Below, piece after piece: positions 24,332 to 33,589 of a DNA stretch of 64,000 nucleotides. The translations under genes were made by a program, and so were the position numbers. Under the pieces are notes generated by a model that worked only from the letters and a program-made list of their open reading frames with translations, did no database searches and was not told the origin of the DNA. Numbering within the stretch: position 1 is the first letter of the stretch; the number at the start of each line of letters is the position of its first letter. Origin of the DNA: Sphingorhabdus sp. Alg231-15 (GTDB lineage Bacteria > Pseudomonadota > Alphaproteobacteria > Sphingomonadales > Sphingomonadaceae); the NCBI RefSeq assembly GCF_900149705.1, contig NZ_LT703001.1:3404001-3468000 (forward strand). The letters run 5' to 3'.

Positions 24332-25495
24332 TTAGTTTGACAACGCTTCCACGATCAGCGGCTGTAATATCTGTTCGAGTGATATGGCAATATCCGCCGA
24401 GGCAAAATCACCGCGGCGCGCGATCAGAGCGAAATAGCCATTTTGGAAGTCGATCCACGGGGTCCAGCCGAAGGAGCCAGGGCTCGAGTAGATCTGGGCT
24501 TCGGTGCAAGCTGGAACGAACGGATCAGCATCGCATTCCAGCCAGGCGCCAAGCGCATAATGCCAGTCGCCACTTTCCTCGGCACCGTCTGGGCGAAACA
24601 GAAACGTGACGGCGTCCGTGCGATCCTCAAGAAACCTGTCACGGTCGGCGATCAAGGAGCCATTAAGTATCGCTTGCAGAAACAAAGCGTAATCCCGGCT
24701 AGTTGTGGCGGCACCGCCGGCGGCTCTCGGATTGCTGATGCTTGGAGAGAGATAGGTCGAGGCTTGGCTCATCCCCAGCGGGTTGGCGATAATATCCCGA
24801 AAAATGGTGTTGAAGGGGAGGCCAGTGGCGCGCTCGGCCATGGCAGCCGCGATCTGCATGTGATGTGGACCGTAAGCAAAGGTCGTTCCCGGATCTGATG
24901 CAATGTCAAAGCCGTAAATTTCCTCTGCGCAAGTCTGGATGGTGGTCGACCCGTCTGCAACACAGCTATCTACGCGCGGACTGGCGTTGAAGCCAGAAGT
25001 GAAGGACAGCAATTGTTCAAGCGTGATTTCGGAGCGCGGGTCGGCAGGGTCGCTGGTCCAGTAAGACAGATATTGCTGCGGATGATCAGACAGATCCATC
25101 ACGCCATTTTCGACCAGGCGCATGATGGTGGCGGAGGTAAACCATTTTGTCGAAGAGGCGATTAGACGTTGTTGGGATACCGGAAAAACTCCCTTTTCAT
25201 ATTCGAATATTATGCCGTTACTGTCTCCGATTATGATCGCAAAATCGGAATCATCAAAATTCTCTGCTGCGTCAATTATCGCCTGAAAATTAGCCGGTGA
25301 GGGTGCCGGTGACGGCGCGGGTGCTGGTGTGGGTACTGGCGTCGGGGTAGGAGCAGAGGGCGGTAAGGTGATCGGCTGACTTGCGGATGGCGCTGCATCA
25401 CCGCCACCACAGCCCAAGGTAAACAGGCACAAACCCAACATTGTAGTTCGAACGCCTTTTTCCCAAATTCTTTCCGGACAGACTTTTTCGCGCAC
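24332..25495 (-). CDS. Beta-lactamase-fold serine hydrolase, lipoprotein
   Basis: A 387-residue class C beta-lactamase/DD-peptidase-like protein. I choose the GTG start at 25495: it has GGAG 6 bases before it and yields a basic n-region (MREKVCPERIWEKGVR), a hydrophobic stretch and a Cys (TLGC). The longer open frame reaching 25978 runs through the divergent gene and is not credible. After the Cys comes a Pro/Ala/Thr-rich linker (SPAPSPANF). The catalytic SxxK is in ASSTKWF, the Tyr in TFAYGPHHMQ. The substrate is unknown. Confidence 0.86.
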   Translation of the reverse strand: MREKVCPERIWEKGVRTTMLGLCLFTLGCGGGDAAPSASQPITLPPSAPTPTPVPTPAPAPSPAPSPANFQAIIDAAENFDDSDFAIIIGDSNGIIFEYEKGVFPVSQQRLIASSTKWFTSATIMRLVENGVMDLSDHPQQYLSYWTSDPADPRSEITLEQLLSFTSGFNASPRVDSCVADGSTTIQTCAEEIYGFDIASDPGTTFAYGPHHMQIAAAMAERATGLPFNTIFRDIIANPLGMSQASTYLSPSISNPRAAGGAATTSRDYALFLQAILNGSLIADRDRFLEDRTDAVTFLFRPDGAEESGDWHYALGAWLECDADPFVPACTEAQIYSSPGSFGWTPWIDFQNGYFALIARRGDFASADIAISLEQILQPLIVEALSN

Positions 25496-25669
25496 AGCAT
25501 ACTCCACAACTGAACCGCCTATGGGGCGGATATTGTGATAACGCTCGACTGCATCATACCCTTCGCGAAATATGCAAAAATCTGACGGCCATTTGCATAT
25601 ATGCACTCTTGACCCGGTCCTGCGCCAATGACAGGTTTCGAAGCGAAACCCTTGAGAGGAATATAGATC

Positions 25670-26578
25670 ATGACCATCAATGCTGTCCGCACGCCCGATG
25701 AACGCTTTTCCGATATTCCCGATTTTGACTATCCGGTTCACTATGCTGATGATCTGCCGGGTTATGAAGGATTGCGGGCAGCCTGGATCGATGAAGGGGC
25801 GAAAGATGCTGATCGGACATTTCTGTGCCTTCACGGTGAACCAAGCTGGTCTTTCCTCTATCGCCGAATGATCCCGGTTTTTCGGGAAAGCGGGGCAAGG
25901 GTCGTCGCGCCTGATTTCTTCGGCTTTGGTCGTTCTGACAAGCCTACGGAGCTCGACGACTACACGTTCGATTTTCACCGCGACTACATCCTCGCACTGG
26001 TCGAGCGGTTGAACCTCAAGAACATCACCCTGGTGGTGCAGGATTGGGGCGGCTTGATCGGACTAACCCTGCCAGTTGATGATGCGTTCAAAGCGCGGCT
26101 GTCACGCCTGATCATTATGAACACAGGTCTAGGGCTTGGCCGTACCCCGGGGGATGGTTTCAATGCGTGGAAGGAATTCGCGCTAAACACGCCGGAATTC
26201 AAGACCGGTCAGATCATCGCCAGCGGTACGCCGCACCTGACAGAACAGGAAATCGCCGCTTACGATGCGCCATTTCCGGACCCGAGCTATCAAGCAGGCG
26301 CCCGCAAATTTCCTGCGCTGGTCCCCGTTTCACCGGAGATGGACGGCGTTGAGGTCAGCACGCAAGCTGCGGTATTCTGGAAAGATGAATGGCAAGGCGA
26401 TAGCTTCATGGCCATCGGCGATGCCGACCCGGTCCTCGGCCCACCGGCTATGCTCAAATTGCAAAAGCTGATCAACGGCTGTCCCGATCCAATGATGATC
26501 GAAGGGGGCGGCCATTTTGTACAGGAATGGGGAGAGCCCATTGCCCGCGCCGCGCTCGAAGCTTTTGGAGATATCTAG
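25670..26578 (+). CDS. Haloalkane dehalogenase, subfamily I-like
   Basis: A 302-residue alpha/beta hydrolase. The oxyanion loop is LHGEPSWSF, the nucleophile Asp125 sits in VVQDWGGL with the adjacent halide-binding Trp126, the acid lies after strand 7 (AIGDADPVLG) and the catalytic His is in GGGHFVQEWG. These, with the N-terminus RTPDERFSDIPDFDYPVHY, fit DhlA/DhmA-type enzymes that hydrolyse carbon-halogen bonds to alcohols. Natural substrates are usually unknown. A TTGAGAGGAATATAG ribosome site precedes the ATG, and a membrane LytTR regulator follows. Confidence 0.92.
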   Translation: MTINAVRTPDERFSDIPDFDYPVHYADDLPGYEGLRAAWIDEGAKDADRTFLCLHGEPSWSFLYRRMIPVFRESGARVVAPDFFGFGRSDKPTELDDYTFDFHRDYILALVERLNLKNITLVVQDWGGLIGLTLPVDDAFKARLSRLIIMNTGLGLGRTPGDGFNAWKEFALNTPEFKTGQIIASGTPHLTEQEIAAYDAPFPDPSYQAGARKFPALVPVSPEMDGVEVSTQAAVFWKDEWQGDSFMAIGDADPVLGPPAMLKLQKLINGCPDPMMIEGGGHFVQEWGEPIARAALEAFGDI

Positions 26579-26634
26579 TCAAAGGTCAGTAATTCTGCTA
26601 AAAAGCAGACTGTTATAGCGACAGGAAACATGCC

Positions 26635-27321
26635 TTGCTGAGTGATAGTCTGGACAGAATTTTCATTCGCCCGCTAACCGCTGCTCAGCTGCTGCTGACT
26701 GCGGTTACCCTTACGCTTGCCTCCTCATTTTACTGTCTGATTTACACTACGCTTGCTGGTCGGGGAGAGCCTTTGGTCGATGGCATCGTCTGGGCTGGGC
26801 TGAATATCGTGCCATGGCTGATCTGTTTTGAAATTGCAAAGCGGTCCGGCTCATGGTTCTCGCAATTTGGGATTGTGTTGGTCTTTGCAGTCGGCATGTC
26901 TCTGCTGGATCATCTGATGTCTGGCAGCAATGTAATGTTCGAATTGACCAGAAGGCTCCCGGGTGCGGCCGTTATCGCAGGAATGTTAGCGCTGTCCTGG
27001 ATATTGAGGCGTTTCGTATCCGAGCGAGCTGCCGACAAGAAGCTTGTCTCCACAGACGAGCTTCCCTTGCTTATTGATCAAATCGGATGGGTAGTCGCTG
27101 CTGGCAACTATGTTGAATTGCATGGATCGGGGGCACCAATATTGCACCGTATGTCGATTTCCGCGATGGAAAGGCTGCTGTCCGCCCATGACTTTATTCG
27201 AATTCACCGGTCTGTTCTGGTAAGGCGTCAGAATATAAAGGACCTGACCGGCAATATTCTCACGCTCAATAATGGTCAGACCTTCAAAATAGGCAACCGC
27301 TATCGTTTGGCACTGCAGTAA
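26635..27321 (+). CDS. Membrane-anchored LytTR DNA-binding protein
   Basis: A 228-residue protein with about four transmembrane segments (roughly residues 18-40, 48-65, 73-92, 102-122) and a C-terminal LytTR domain (about 137-228). The domain has VVAAGNYVELHGSGAPILHRMSI, the HDFIRIHRSVLVRRQNI block and the end LNNGQTFKIGNRYR. It starts at TTG with AGGAAAC upstream; the overlapping ATG at 26630 hits a stop at once. Such one-component membrane regulators usually control neighbouring genes, so the dehalogenase or the following hydrolase are candidate targets. Confidence 0.88.
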   Translation: MLSDSLDRIFIRPLTAAQLLLTAVTLTLASSFYCLIYTTLAGRGEPLVDGIVWAGLNIVPWLICFEIAKRSGSWFSQFGIVLVFAVGMSLLDHLMSGSNVMFELTRRLPGAAVIAGMLALSWILRRFVSERAADKKLVSTDELPLLIDQIGWVVAAGNYVELHGSGAPILHRMSISAMERLLSAHDFIRIHRSVLVRRQNIKDLTGNILTLNNGQTFKIGNRYRLALQ

Positions 27322-27430
27322 GAGATTTCGCCGGTGAAAATTTAGTCCCTTCGTCACATCGCCCTTTCTGGCTGGCGTCAACCGTCCCTATCAATCTGTT
27401 CTCGTCGTGGGAAAGAGTGTGAAAGGGATA

Positions 27431-28537
27431 ATGATGCGCCGATTTTTAACAGGTTTGATCCTTGCAGCGGCAATGGCCGGAGCAAACGTAAGCGACTTGA
27501 ATGCCGAGACTCGAGTAACCGGAGGTCTAGCGGTGGCACCGGATGTAACGCTGGAACAGACTGAAGGGCTGGAGACCGAATATGGAACGGTTTCCATGGG
27601 TGAGGGGCTGCGTCTACGCAGCATTCTGACTCGGCCAGATGGCACCACCGGACCCCTGCCAGCGATATTTGTGACTCAATGGGTCTCGTGCGACAGTGTT
27701 ATCTTTCCTGATGGGCGCGATACACAGTTGCGGTTGCTTGCGCAGCAGTCCGAAATGGTCATGATCCGTATAGAGCGTGCCGGGACCGGCGATAGCGAAG
27801 GCCCGGGATGCGACAAGCTCGATTATAATACAGAGGTGCGCCATTATCGCGAGGCTCTGGTCCAAGCCAAACAGCATCCATGGGTAGATCCACAACGGGT
27901 GATTGTTCTGGGCAGCAGCTTGGGATCTACCACGGCACCTTTGGTCGCCCAGGATAACGATGTCGCCGGTGTAATCGTACAAGGTGGCGGGGCGGTCACC
28001 TATCTGGAGCGGATGATCCATTTCGAACGGCTATATGTCGAACGGTCTGGTGCGGTTAAGCCTGAGGACATTCATCCCGAAATGATTCAGAGAATTGCGT
28101 TTCTTCAGCACTATCTGATCGACCAGAAAACACCGGGTGAAGTCGCATCAGATCATCCCGAGTTGGCGGGTGTTTGGGGCAGAATCCGGGGGACTGGTGC
28201 CGAAAACCACTATGGTCGTCCATTTGCTTGGCATTGGCAAGCGGCGGAACAGAACTTCCTGGCGGCTTGGTTGTCGCTCGACGTGCCGGTCATGGTGGTG
28301 TTCGGTGAATATGAACAGTTCGAAAGCCGTCATGGCCACCGAATGATTGTCGACATGATCAACCGAAAATCACCCGGCGCTGCACAATGGCTGGAAATCA
28401 AACAGGCGGATCACGGGCTGCAGTTATATCCCGACGCCGTTTCCGCTTACGCCTACGACAACGCTGCCACAGCTCATCAGCTCTATGTCGCCCCCGTCAG
28501 CAAATGGCTGCGGCGCGTTGCAGGATTACGGAAATAA
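27431..28537 (+). CDS. Secreted alpha/beta hydrolase of unknown substrate
   Basis: A 368-residue protein with a signal peptide (MRRFLTGLILAAAMAGANVSDLNA). The fold is an S9/S15-like alpha/beta hydrolase: the nucleophile elbow is VLGSSLGSTTA (G-S-S-L-G), the acid probably lies in VVFGEYEQFES, and the His in KQADHGLQLYP. Two adjacent ATGs (27431, 27434) follow GAAAGGGATA. The second is better spaced and either is possible. It is 109 bases after the LytTR gene on the same strand. Confidence 0.82.
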   Translation: MMRRFLTGLILAAAMAGANVSDLNAETRVTGGLAVAPDVTLEQTEGLETEYGTVSMGEGLRLRSILTRPDGTTGPLPAIFVTQWVSCDSVIFPDGRDTQLRLLAQQSEMVMIRIERAGTGDSEGPGCDKLDYNTEVRHYREALVQAKQHPWVDPQRVIVLGSSLGSTTAPLVAQDNDVAGVIVQGGGAVTYLERMIHFERLYVERSGAVKPEDIHPEMIQRIAFLQHYLIDQKTPGEVASDHPELAGVWGRIRGTGAENHYGRPFAWHWQAAEQNFLAAWLSLDVPVMVVFGEYEQFESRHGHRMIVDMINRKSPGAAQWLEIKQADHGLQLYPDAVSAYAYDNAATAHQLYVAPVSKWLRRVAGLRK

Positions 28538-28551
28538 AATACCTAGTCGGT

Positions 28552-28833
28552 TCAAGCGGCCATTGCAGTCTTGCTGAAGCTCTCGGTAAAGCGAGGCTCC
28601 ATGGGTTGGCTTGATACGATTGCGAGTGGCAAAGCCGTTTCGCAATGCGCACATTCTGCGCTGAACCGGCCAACATGCCAGTGCGATTTACCGCAGCCGG
28701 GGCAGCGGTTGACGATATCGAGATGGTACATCGGCTGATATCCGCGCTGGAGCACGGCCGCTTCTTGCGGATTGTTGGTTTCGGCCAATACGTCTTGAGG
28801 ACGGTTGACGAATGATCTTGGGGACAAATACAT
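28552..28833 (-). CDS. Small zinc-ribbon-like conserved protein
   Basis: A 93-residue protein. Two Cys pairs in RCPGCGKSHWHV and ECAHCETAL, 17 residues apart, form a likely zinc ribbon. The N-terminal half (RPQDVLAETNNPQEAAVLQRGY) is also distinctive. I recall similar short proteins in other sphingomonads but know no function. It begins at an ATG with AAGGAAG before it. The plus-strand frames here lack coding features. Confidence 0.7.
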   Translation of the reverse strand: MYLSPRSFVNRPQDVLAETNNPQEAAVLQRGYQPMYHLDIVNRCPGCGKSHWHVGRFSAECAHCETALPLAIVSSQPMEPRFTESFSKTAMAA

Positions 28834-29092
28834 CGTTCTTCCTTCTCTTGGTTGCCAAAATTAATACGCACGAGACTAAGATTCGTTACTGAATTGACGG
28901 TGAACCGTTTCTTTCCGTCGACGAAGAGATAAAGGTTCACAAGAATGTAGATAGGATTTTTCCGACATTTCGCGGTGATATTTCGCACAGCGATGTCCAA
29001 GCCATTGAATCGCAGCGATAAAAAATGTTAAAAAAAAGTTACGGAAAACTGCCAAATATTGACAAACGTCCTTAAGAAACCGTTAAAATCGG

Positions 29093-29929
29093 CTAGTTGA
29101 GCGCCTCTTCCAGCAAACGAGCGAGTCGCAGTCCGGCACGTTCAATCTGGAGTCGTGCGGTGGGGATGAGTTTCCGGATTTCGTCATTATCCACCTTGCC
29201 CCGTCTTGTTAGCTTGGGACCACATGCTGGTTGATCCTCAGCCGTCGGATAGCTGTAATCGCGCGCTATTTGCCAGGCCTGCATCGCCCAGAAATCGGTC
29301 GTTCCGAAGGCTTTGTTGGACTTTTCCTCTTCGCTGTACTGGCGGATCATTTCCGGTCCGTCGGTAATCGCGCGTTCCGCCAGAGGGCCATCCCATAGCC
29401 AATGAAGGTTCATCCGGCCTTCGATCAGGCCATAGGCTGCACTGACGTCGTTTCCGCCGCGATCACTACGATCACCGCTGTGCAGAGGCATGTGCATGTC
29501 TCCGACAAAATGCACGAGAAATGTTAACGCTTCCAACCGGATATGGGCGGGCAGAGATTTGTCCTTCAACAGGGCCGCATTGCGATCTATCTGTGCCGAC
29601 ACGCAATTACCATTGCGGCAAGCGCTTTTGAGGTCAAACGGTTTGCAGATATCAACATTTTGATAGTGCCACGGGCTCGTATAACCCCAACGCAGCCGGT
29701 CGCGGCGGATACAGTCTGGCCAAACGCTGGCATCGCCGATGTTTTTGAGGTCACATTTCGGGGTGCCGAGCAGAGCGGCGGAGCGAAACAGCTTGTTCAT
29801 CCGCGCCTTGCTGGCCGGATCCATATTTGTTTCTGCAATCCCGGCAATCGTGCGATGGGCATAGCTGCCCCATGCAAGTGCCGGAGCAGGGGCTAGGAGC
29901 AGGGCGACGATGAGTAATTTTTTCAGCAT
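29093..29929 (-). CDS. Secreted S1/P1 nuclease
   Basis: A 278-residue zinc-dependent nuclease. The signal peptide ends in APALA, so the mature protein starts with Trp, as in P1 nuclease, whose N-terminal amine and Trp carbonyl bind zinc. The nine usual ligands can all be placed: W and H in WGSYAH, D in IGDASVW, H in SPWHYQN, H-D-H in VHFVGDMHMPLH, H and D in HWLWD. It degrades single-stranded DNA/RNA and 3'-nucleotides, probably for phosphate or nucleoside scavenging. Confidence 0.95.
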   Translation of the reverse strand: MLKKLLIVALLLAPAPALAWGSYAHRTIAGIAETNMDPASKARMNKLFRSAALLGTPKCDLKNIGDASVWPDCIRRDRLRWGYTSPWHYQNVDICKPFDLKSACRNGNCVSAQIDRNAALLKDKSLPAHIRLEALTFLVHFVGDMHMPLHSGDRSDRGGNDVSAAYGLIEGRMNLHWLWDGPLAERAITDGPEMIRQYSEEEKSNKAFGTTDFWAMQAWQIARDYSYPTAEDQPACGPKLTRRGKVDNDEIRKLIPTARLQIERAGLRLARLLEEALN

Positions 29930-29998
29930 GAATGTCCTGTGCGCTATTTCAATTACAATATTGTGTATTGATGGGGGGTGGGAGTCTGTGATGGAGGA

Positions 29999-30721
29999 TT
30001 AGTCGCCGACATTGGCGACATTATATTTCAGCGCCTCTTCCTTGGTCAGGCAACGACGGGTGGATTGATCATCGCCTTCTGTTTTTACGGCTTTCTGTTT
30101 GTACATGATGTCGGTCAGTAATTTTCGGGATACGCCCATACGGATGAGGAAATCATTATCTTCGGTTGCCAGCAAGGCGCTTTCCTGTTCGACTTCGCCT
30201 ATCAGTTCAACGGTGGAGTCCGTGCCCATCTCGATGCTGTAGTTAATCGCATTGCGATCACCAGTCATGGTGAACATGTGGACCATGAAATCCCCATCCG
30301 CCTCGATAATCCTTGCCCGCCCGCCCATGAAGACAAAATTGCAGGCGCTGAAACAGGTCCAGCCAGCGGGGATGCGTGTGATCATTGCGCCACCGACTTC
30401 GCGGATGATCCGGCCCGCCTCATTGCCCGCACGGGCATGGCCGCCTGGAGACCGCAGCCAGATTTCGGTGATGTCCGGATTGTCGGACAGCGCCTTCTTT
30501 AAGCGCTCTGGCAATTCCAGGTCCACAACACCCTCGGCGAGCAAAACCTTGGTGCCGTTCTTATCCACCGGCTTTAGAATCATCTTTTTGTTACTGGTCC
30601 AGTTTGGTTCAGCCGGGCAAGTGGGGTTTTCCGGATCCATCGCAGGTTTAGCGGCAGGTGAATTTCCATGAACGGCCAACATCGCCGTCAATCCCACTGC
30701 TAATTTAACATATCTCTTCAT
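29999..30721 (-). CDS. Periplasmic ClpP/crotonase-like protein (COG3904-like)
   Basis: A 240-residue protein with a signal peptide (MKRYVKLAVGLTAMLAVHGNSPAAK). The body looks like the ClpP-type fold seen in secreted alphaproteobacterial proteins: ITEIWLRSPGGHARAGNEAGRII, then WTCFSACNFVFMGG with the Ser at the nucleophile position between two Cys, then the DGDFMVHMF block. A peptidase role is possible, but the His/Asp partners are not certain. ATG 30721 is chosen over the longer frame (30796) because it directly begins the signal peptide. Confidence 0.75.
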   Translation of the reverse strand: MKRYVKLAVGLTAMLAVHGNSPAAKPAMDPENPTCPAEPNWTSNKKMILKPVDKNGTKVLLAEGVVDLELPERLKKALSDNPDITEIWLRSPGGHARAGNEAGRIIREVGGAMITRIPAGWTCFSACNFVFMGGRARIIEADGDFMVHMFTMTGDRNAINYSIEMGTDSTVELIGEVEQESALLATEDNDFLIRMGVSRKLLTDIMYKQKAVKTEGDDQSTRRCLTKEEALKYNVANVGD

Positions 30722-30917
30722 GATTATTTTTCCTGCCCCGACAGCAACATAGCATAGTCGAAGATCATATTTGTCACAAGAAGTGCGATAATTCACAGAC
30801 AGTGGAAAAAAGGCAGCGTAAATAGCATCTTAAGTGACACCGGATGTCCGTGAGCTGCCAAGTGCAGCTTGCGATATACGCGGATTGAAGCTAGCCATTT
30901 AAACGGGAGGCAATCAG

Positions 30918-31955
30918 ATGACAAAACACGTATACAGCATGGTTCATGTGCTAGTCGCGCTATCCTTGTTAGCTGGTACTGGCTCCCCGGCTCATTCGCA
31001 GGATCAAGAGGTGGCAGAAGCGGATCGCGCCTATGTCGCGCCGGCGATGACGGAACCCGATCTGCCCACCCTACCGGCAACACCAGTCCTCAGTCAGGAT
31101 GGCTATCCCGACTGTCGAGAGGACTTTCAGAAAATTGCGGCTCCCTTTGACAAGGCGGAAGATACCAATCGTTGCACCGTCTTGCTCGATCAATATTATG
31201 CCGAAGTGCTGACCCCATTTCGTCAGCGGATGATCGACCATCAAAATGAGATTTCAGCAATTTATACGTCTAGAGTTGCCGGGAAAATGGATTATTCGGC
31301 AAAGAGTCGCGACGACTTTTATGCGGCCATGATGGCAGAGCACGGCTCATCCGATCCCGATGGTGCGCATTTGGAAACCTATCGCACCTTGGAAGCACGC
31401 TATCAGGAAGACCGTGCCTATTTGCAGGACCGTTTCTGCTTCAACACCGGTTGTGGTGGTTATCCGGTACCGGAATATGCTGTTGTCGAAGAAAAATCCG
31501 AAAAAGGCGGCAAGGTTAAAACCGCCAAAAAATCCAAAGGCGCTCAAAAATGCAAGAAGTCGCGAAAGCGTGGCGGCCTGCTGGGTGGCATCCTCGGCGG
31601 TGTTGCCGGAAATGCGGCTGGTCTGGGTAAAGTCGGCACGCTTATCTCCAGCGGCGTTGGCGCTGTTCTGGTCGGTGAAATTGCCTGTCAGTTGACCGAA
31701 GACGAACAGAAAGAAGCCGCCGAAGCGACAGTCGCGGTGACCAAAGAGGAAGAAGTGGGCGCTACCGCCACCTGGAAGAGCCCCACACGGGCCGGTGTTT
31801 CGGGTTCGTCAACGGTGACAGCGCTGAACACGCAGCCCAATGGCCGTAAATGCCTCAGCATCACCGACGTCGCGATTATCGACGGTCAGGAAACCCGCGT
31901 TTCGAAGCAAATGTGCCGTGGGCAGGGCGAAGAAGGCTATACGATCCTCGCCTAG
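30918..31955 (+). CDS. Secreted glycine-zipper protein with 17-kDa-antigen-like C-terminus
   Basis: A 345-residue protein of unknown function. A signal peptide (LVALSLLAGTGSPAHS) is followed by an alpha-helical acidic region (about 55-185). A Lys-rich segment (KVKTAKKSKGAQKCKKSRKR) then leads into a glycine zipper (GGLLGGILGGVAGNAAG, about 215-250). The end (VTALNTQPNGRKCLSITDVAI followed by ETRVSKQMCRG) resembles the C-terminal domain of the rickettsial 17-kDa surface antigen family. An outer-membrane-associated role is likely. Confidence 0.75.
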   Translation: MTKHVYSMVHVLVALSLLAGTGSPAHSQDQEVAEADRAYVAPAMTEPDLPTLPATPVLSQDGYPDCREDFQKIAAPFDKAEDTNRCTVLLDQYYAEVLTPFRQRMIDHQNEISAIYTSRVAGKMDYSAKSRDDFYAAMMAEHGSSDPDGAHLETYRTLEARYQEDRAYLQDRFCFNTGCGGYPVPEYAVVEEKSEKGGKVKTAKKSKGAQKCKKSRKRGGLLGGILGGVAGNAAGLGKVGTLISSGVGAVLVGEIACQLTEDEQKEAAEATVAVTKEEEVGATATWKSPTRAGVSGSSTVTALNTQPNGRKCLSITDVAIIDGQETRVSKQMCRGQGEEGYTILA

Positions 31956-31980
31956 AAAATCTCTGTTCGCCCGCTAATCG

Positions 31981-33567
31981 TCAGGCCAGATCGGCTTTGA
32001 TGAAATCTGCTGCACGTTCGCCAATCATGATACTGGGCGCATTGGTATTGCCGCTTATGATCTCCGGCATGATGGATGCGTCAGCAATGTAAAGCCCGTC
32101 CAAACCTTTGAACTTCAAACGGCTGTCGACCACTGCATCATCATCATTACCCATGCGGCACGTGCCAACCGGATGATAAACGGTATCCGCCCGCTCCCGG
32201 ATCAACCCGTCCAATGCGTCATCATTGCTCATGTCGATGGGGTGGCGATTGGTTGGTTTGAAGTCAGTCAGGGGCGGCGCTTCCATGATCCGCTGCATAT
32301 GCCTGACTCCGGTCCGCAAGGTCGCAATATCGCGATCGTCATCAAGGAAATTGGGATCGATGGCCGGCGGCGCGGCTGGATCGGAATTGTTGAGACGCAC
32401 TGTACCCTTACTGTGCGGACGCAGGACGCAGGCGTGGCAACTAAAGCCATGGCCTTTGACTTTCTCACGGCCATGATCCTCGAGCATGGCGGGCACGAAA
32501 TGATACTGAATATCGGGAGCCGGAAGGTCAGGGCTGGAGCGCCAAAAACCGCCCGCTTCAGCATAAGGCGTAGTCATTATGCCAGTCCGTTTCATCCTGT
32601 GCTCGATGATCGCTTTGCCCATGCGCACCGTTCCCTGCAGCGAGTCACCGATCAATTCCTTGGACTCGGTTTTATAGCCGGAGACAAAATCGATATGATC
32701 TTTCAGGTTGGCGCCGACGTGCGCCTTGTCGGCGGTGACCTCTATGCCTTTTTCTTTGAGATGGGCGGCAGGACCGATGCCGGACAGCTGCAAGATATGT
32801 GGCGATCCGAATGCGCCTGCGGACAGCACTACGGCTCCTTTGGCCGTCAGGACCTCCTGGTTGCGGCCCCGTTTGATCTGCACGCCGGTTACGCGGCCAT
32901 TCTCGACGATCAGTTTCTCGACCAGCGATTTGGTCTTAATATCGAGATTCGGTTGCTGGCGCATGGGCTCGACATAGGCGCGCGCGGCAGTCCAGCGCTC
33001 GCCGCCTTTCTGGGTCACCTGATAGATGCCCATGCCTTCCTGCTCGGCTCCGTTAAAATCGTCCAGTACCGGAATCTGTAAATTGCGCGCGGCTTCGACA
33101 AAGGCGACGCTGCCAGGGTTCAGCCATTTCTGGTCAGACACAGAGAGTGGTCCATCGCCGCCATGATAGTCATCGCCGCCGCGCTCATTGCTCTCGGACC
33201 TCTTGAAGTAAGGTAGGACATCATCGTAGCTCCAGCCATCACATCCGAGCGCGGCCCAATTGTCATAATCCCATTTATTGCCGCGAATATAGACCATCGC
33301 GTTTATCGCACTGGAACCGCCGAGCCCGCGTCCGCGTGGCTGATAGCCGATGCGACCATTGAGCCCTTTTTGCGGTACCGTATCAAATTGCCAGTTCGCG
33401 TTCTTGAGCAGGAAGGGCATCATCCCCGGCGTCTTGACGAGGAAATTATTGTTATTGCCACCGGCTTCGATCAGGCAGACCGACCGCTTACCATCTTCGC
33501 TCAGCCGTCCTGCAGCTGCGCTGCCCGCTGATCCCCCGCCAATGACGATAATGTCATATTCTGCCAT
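31981..33567 (-). CDS. GMC-family oxidoreductase (choline/alcohol dehydrogenase-like)
   Basis: A 528-residue FAD enzyme. The N-terminal dinucleotide loop is IIVIGGGSAGSAAAGRLSE, GMC signature 1 is in RGRGLGGSSAINAMVYIRG, signature 2 in GAFGSPHILQLSGIGP, and the active-site His/Asn pair in VYHPVGTCRMG and ISGNTNAPSIMIGERAAD. Homologues oxidise choline, alkanols or polyethylene glycol, and specificity is not readable. It lies 22 bases after the sterol-desaturase-family gene and is probably co-transcribed with it. A 302-codon antisense frame across it is a shadow. Confidence 0.94.
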   Translation of the reverse strand: MAEYDIIVIGGGSAGSAAAGRLSEDGKRSVCLIEAGGNNNNFLVKTPGMMPFLLKNANWQFDTVPQKGLNGRIGYQPRGRGLGGSSAINAMVYIRGNKWDYDNWAALGCDGWSYDDVLPYFKRSESNERGGDDYHGGDGPLSVSDQKWLNPGSVAFVEAARNLQIPVLDDFNGAEQEGMGIYQVTQKGGERWTAARAYVEPMRQQPNLDIKTKSLVEKLIVENGRVTGVQIKRGRNQEVLTAKGAVVLSAGAFGSPHILQLSGIGPAAHLKEKGIEVTADKAHVGANLKDHIDFVSGYKTESKELIGDSLQGTVRMGKAIIEHRMKRTGIMTTPYAEAGGFWRSSPDLPAPDIQYHFVPAMLEDHGREKVKGHGFSCHACVLRPHSKGTVRLNNSDPAAPPAIDPNFLDDDRDIATLRTGVRHMQRIMEAPPLTDFKPTNRHPIDMSNDDALDGLIRERADTVYHPVGTCRMGNDDDAVVDSRLKFKGLDGLYIADASIMPEIISGNTNAPSIMIGERAADFIKADLA

Positions 33568-33589
33568 GTTATTCTCTCCAGTTTAACTA

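Noticed and set aside
25496-25978. N-terminal extension of the serine hydrolase frame
   Set aside because: It overlaps the dehalogenase gene; GTG 25495 with GGAG before it begins a proper signal peptide.
32173-33081. 302-codon plus-strand frame inside the GMC oxidoreductase gene
   Set aside because: Translation has no domain pattern and the minus-strand gene is unambiguous.
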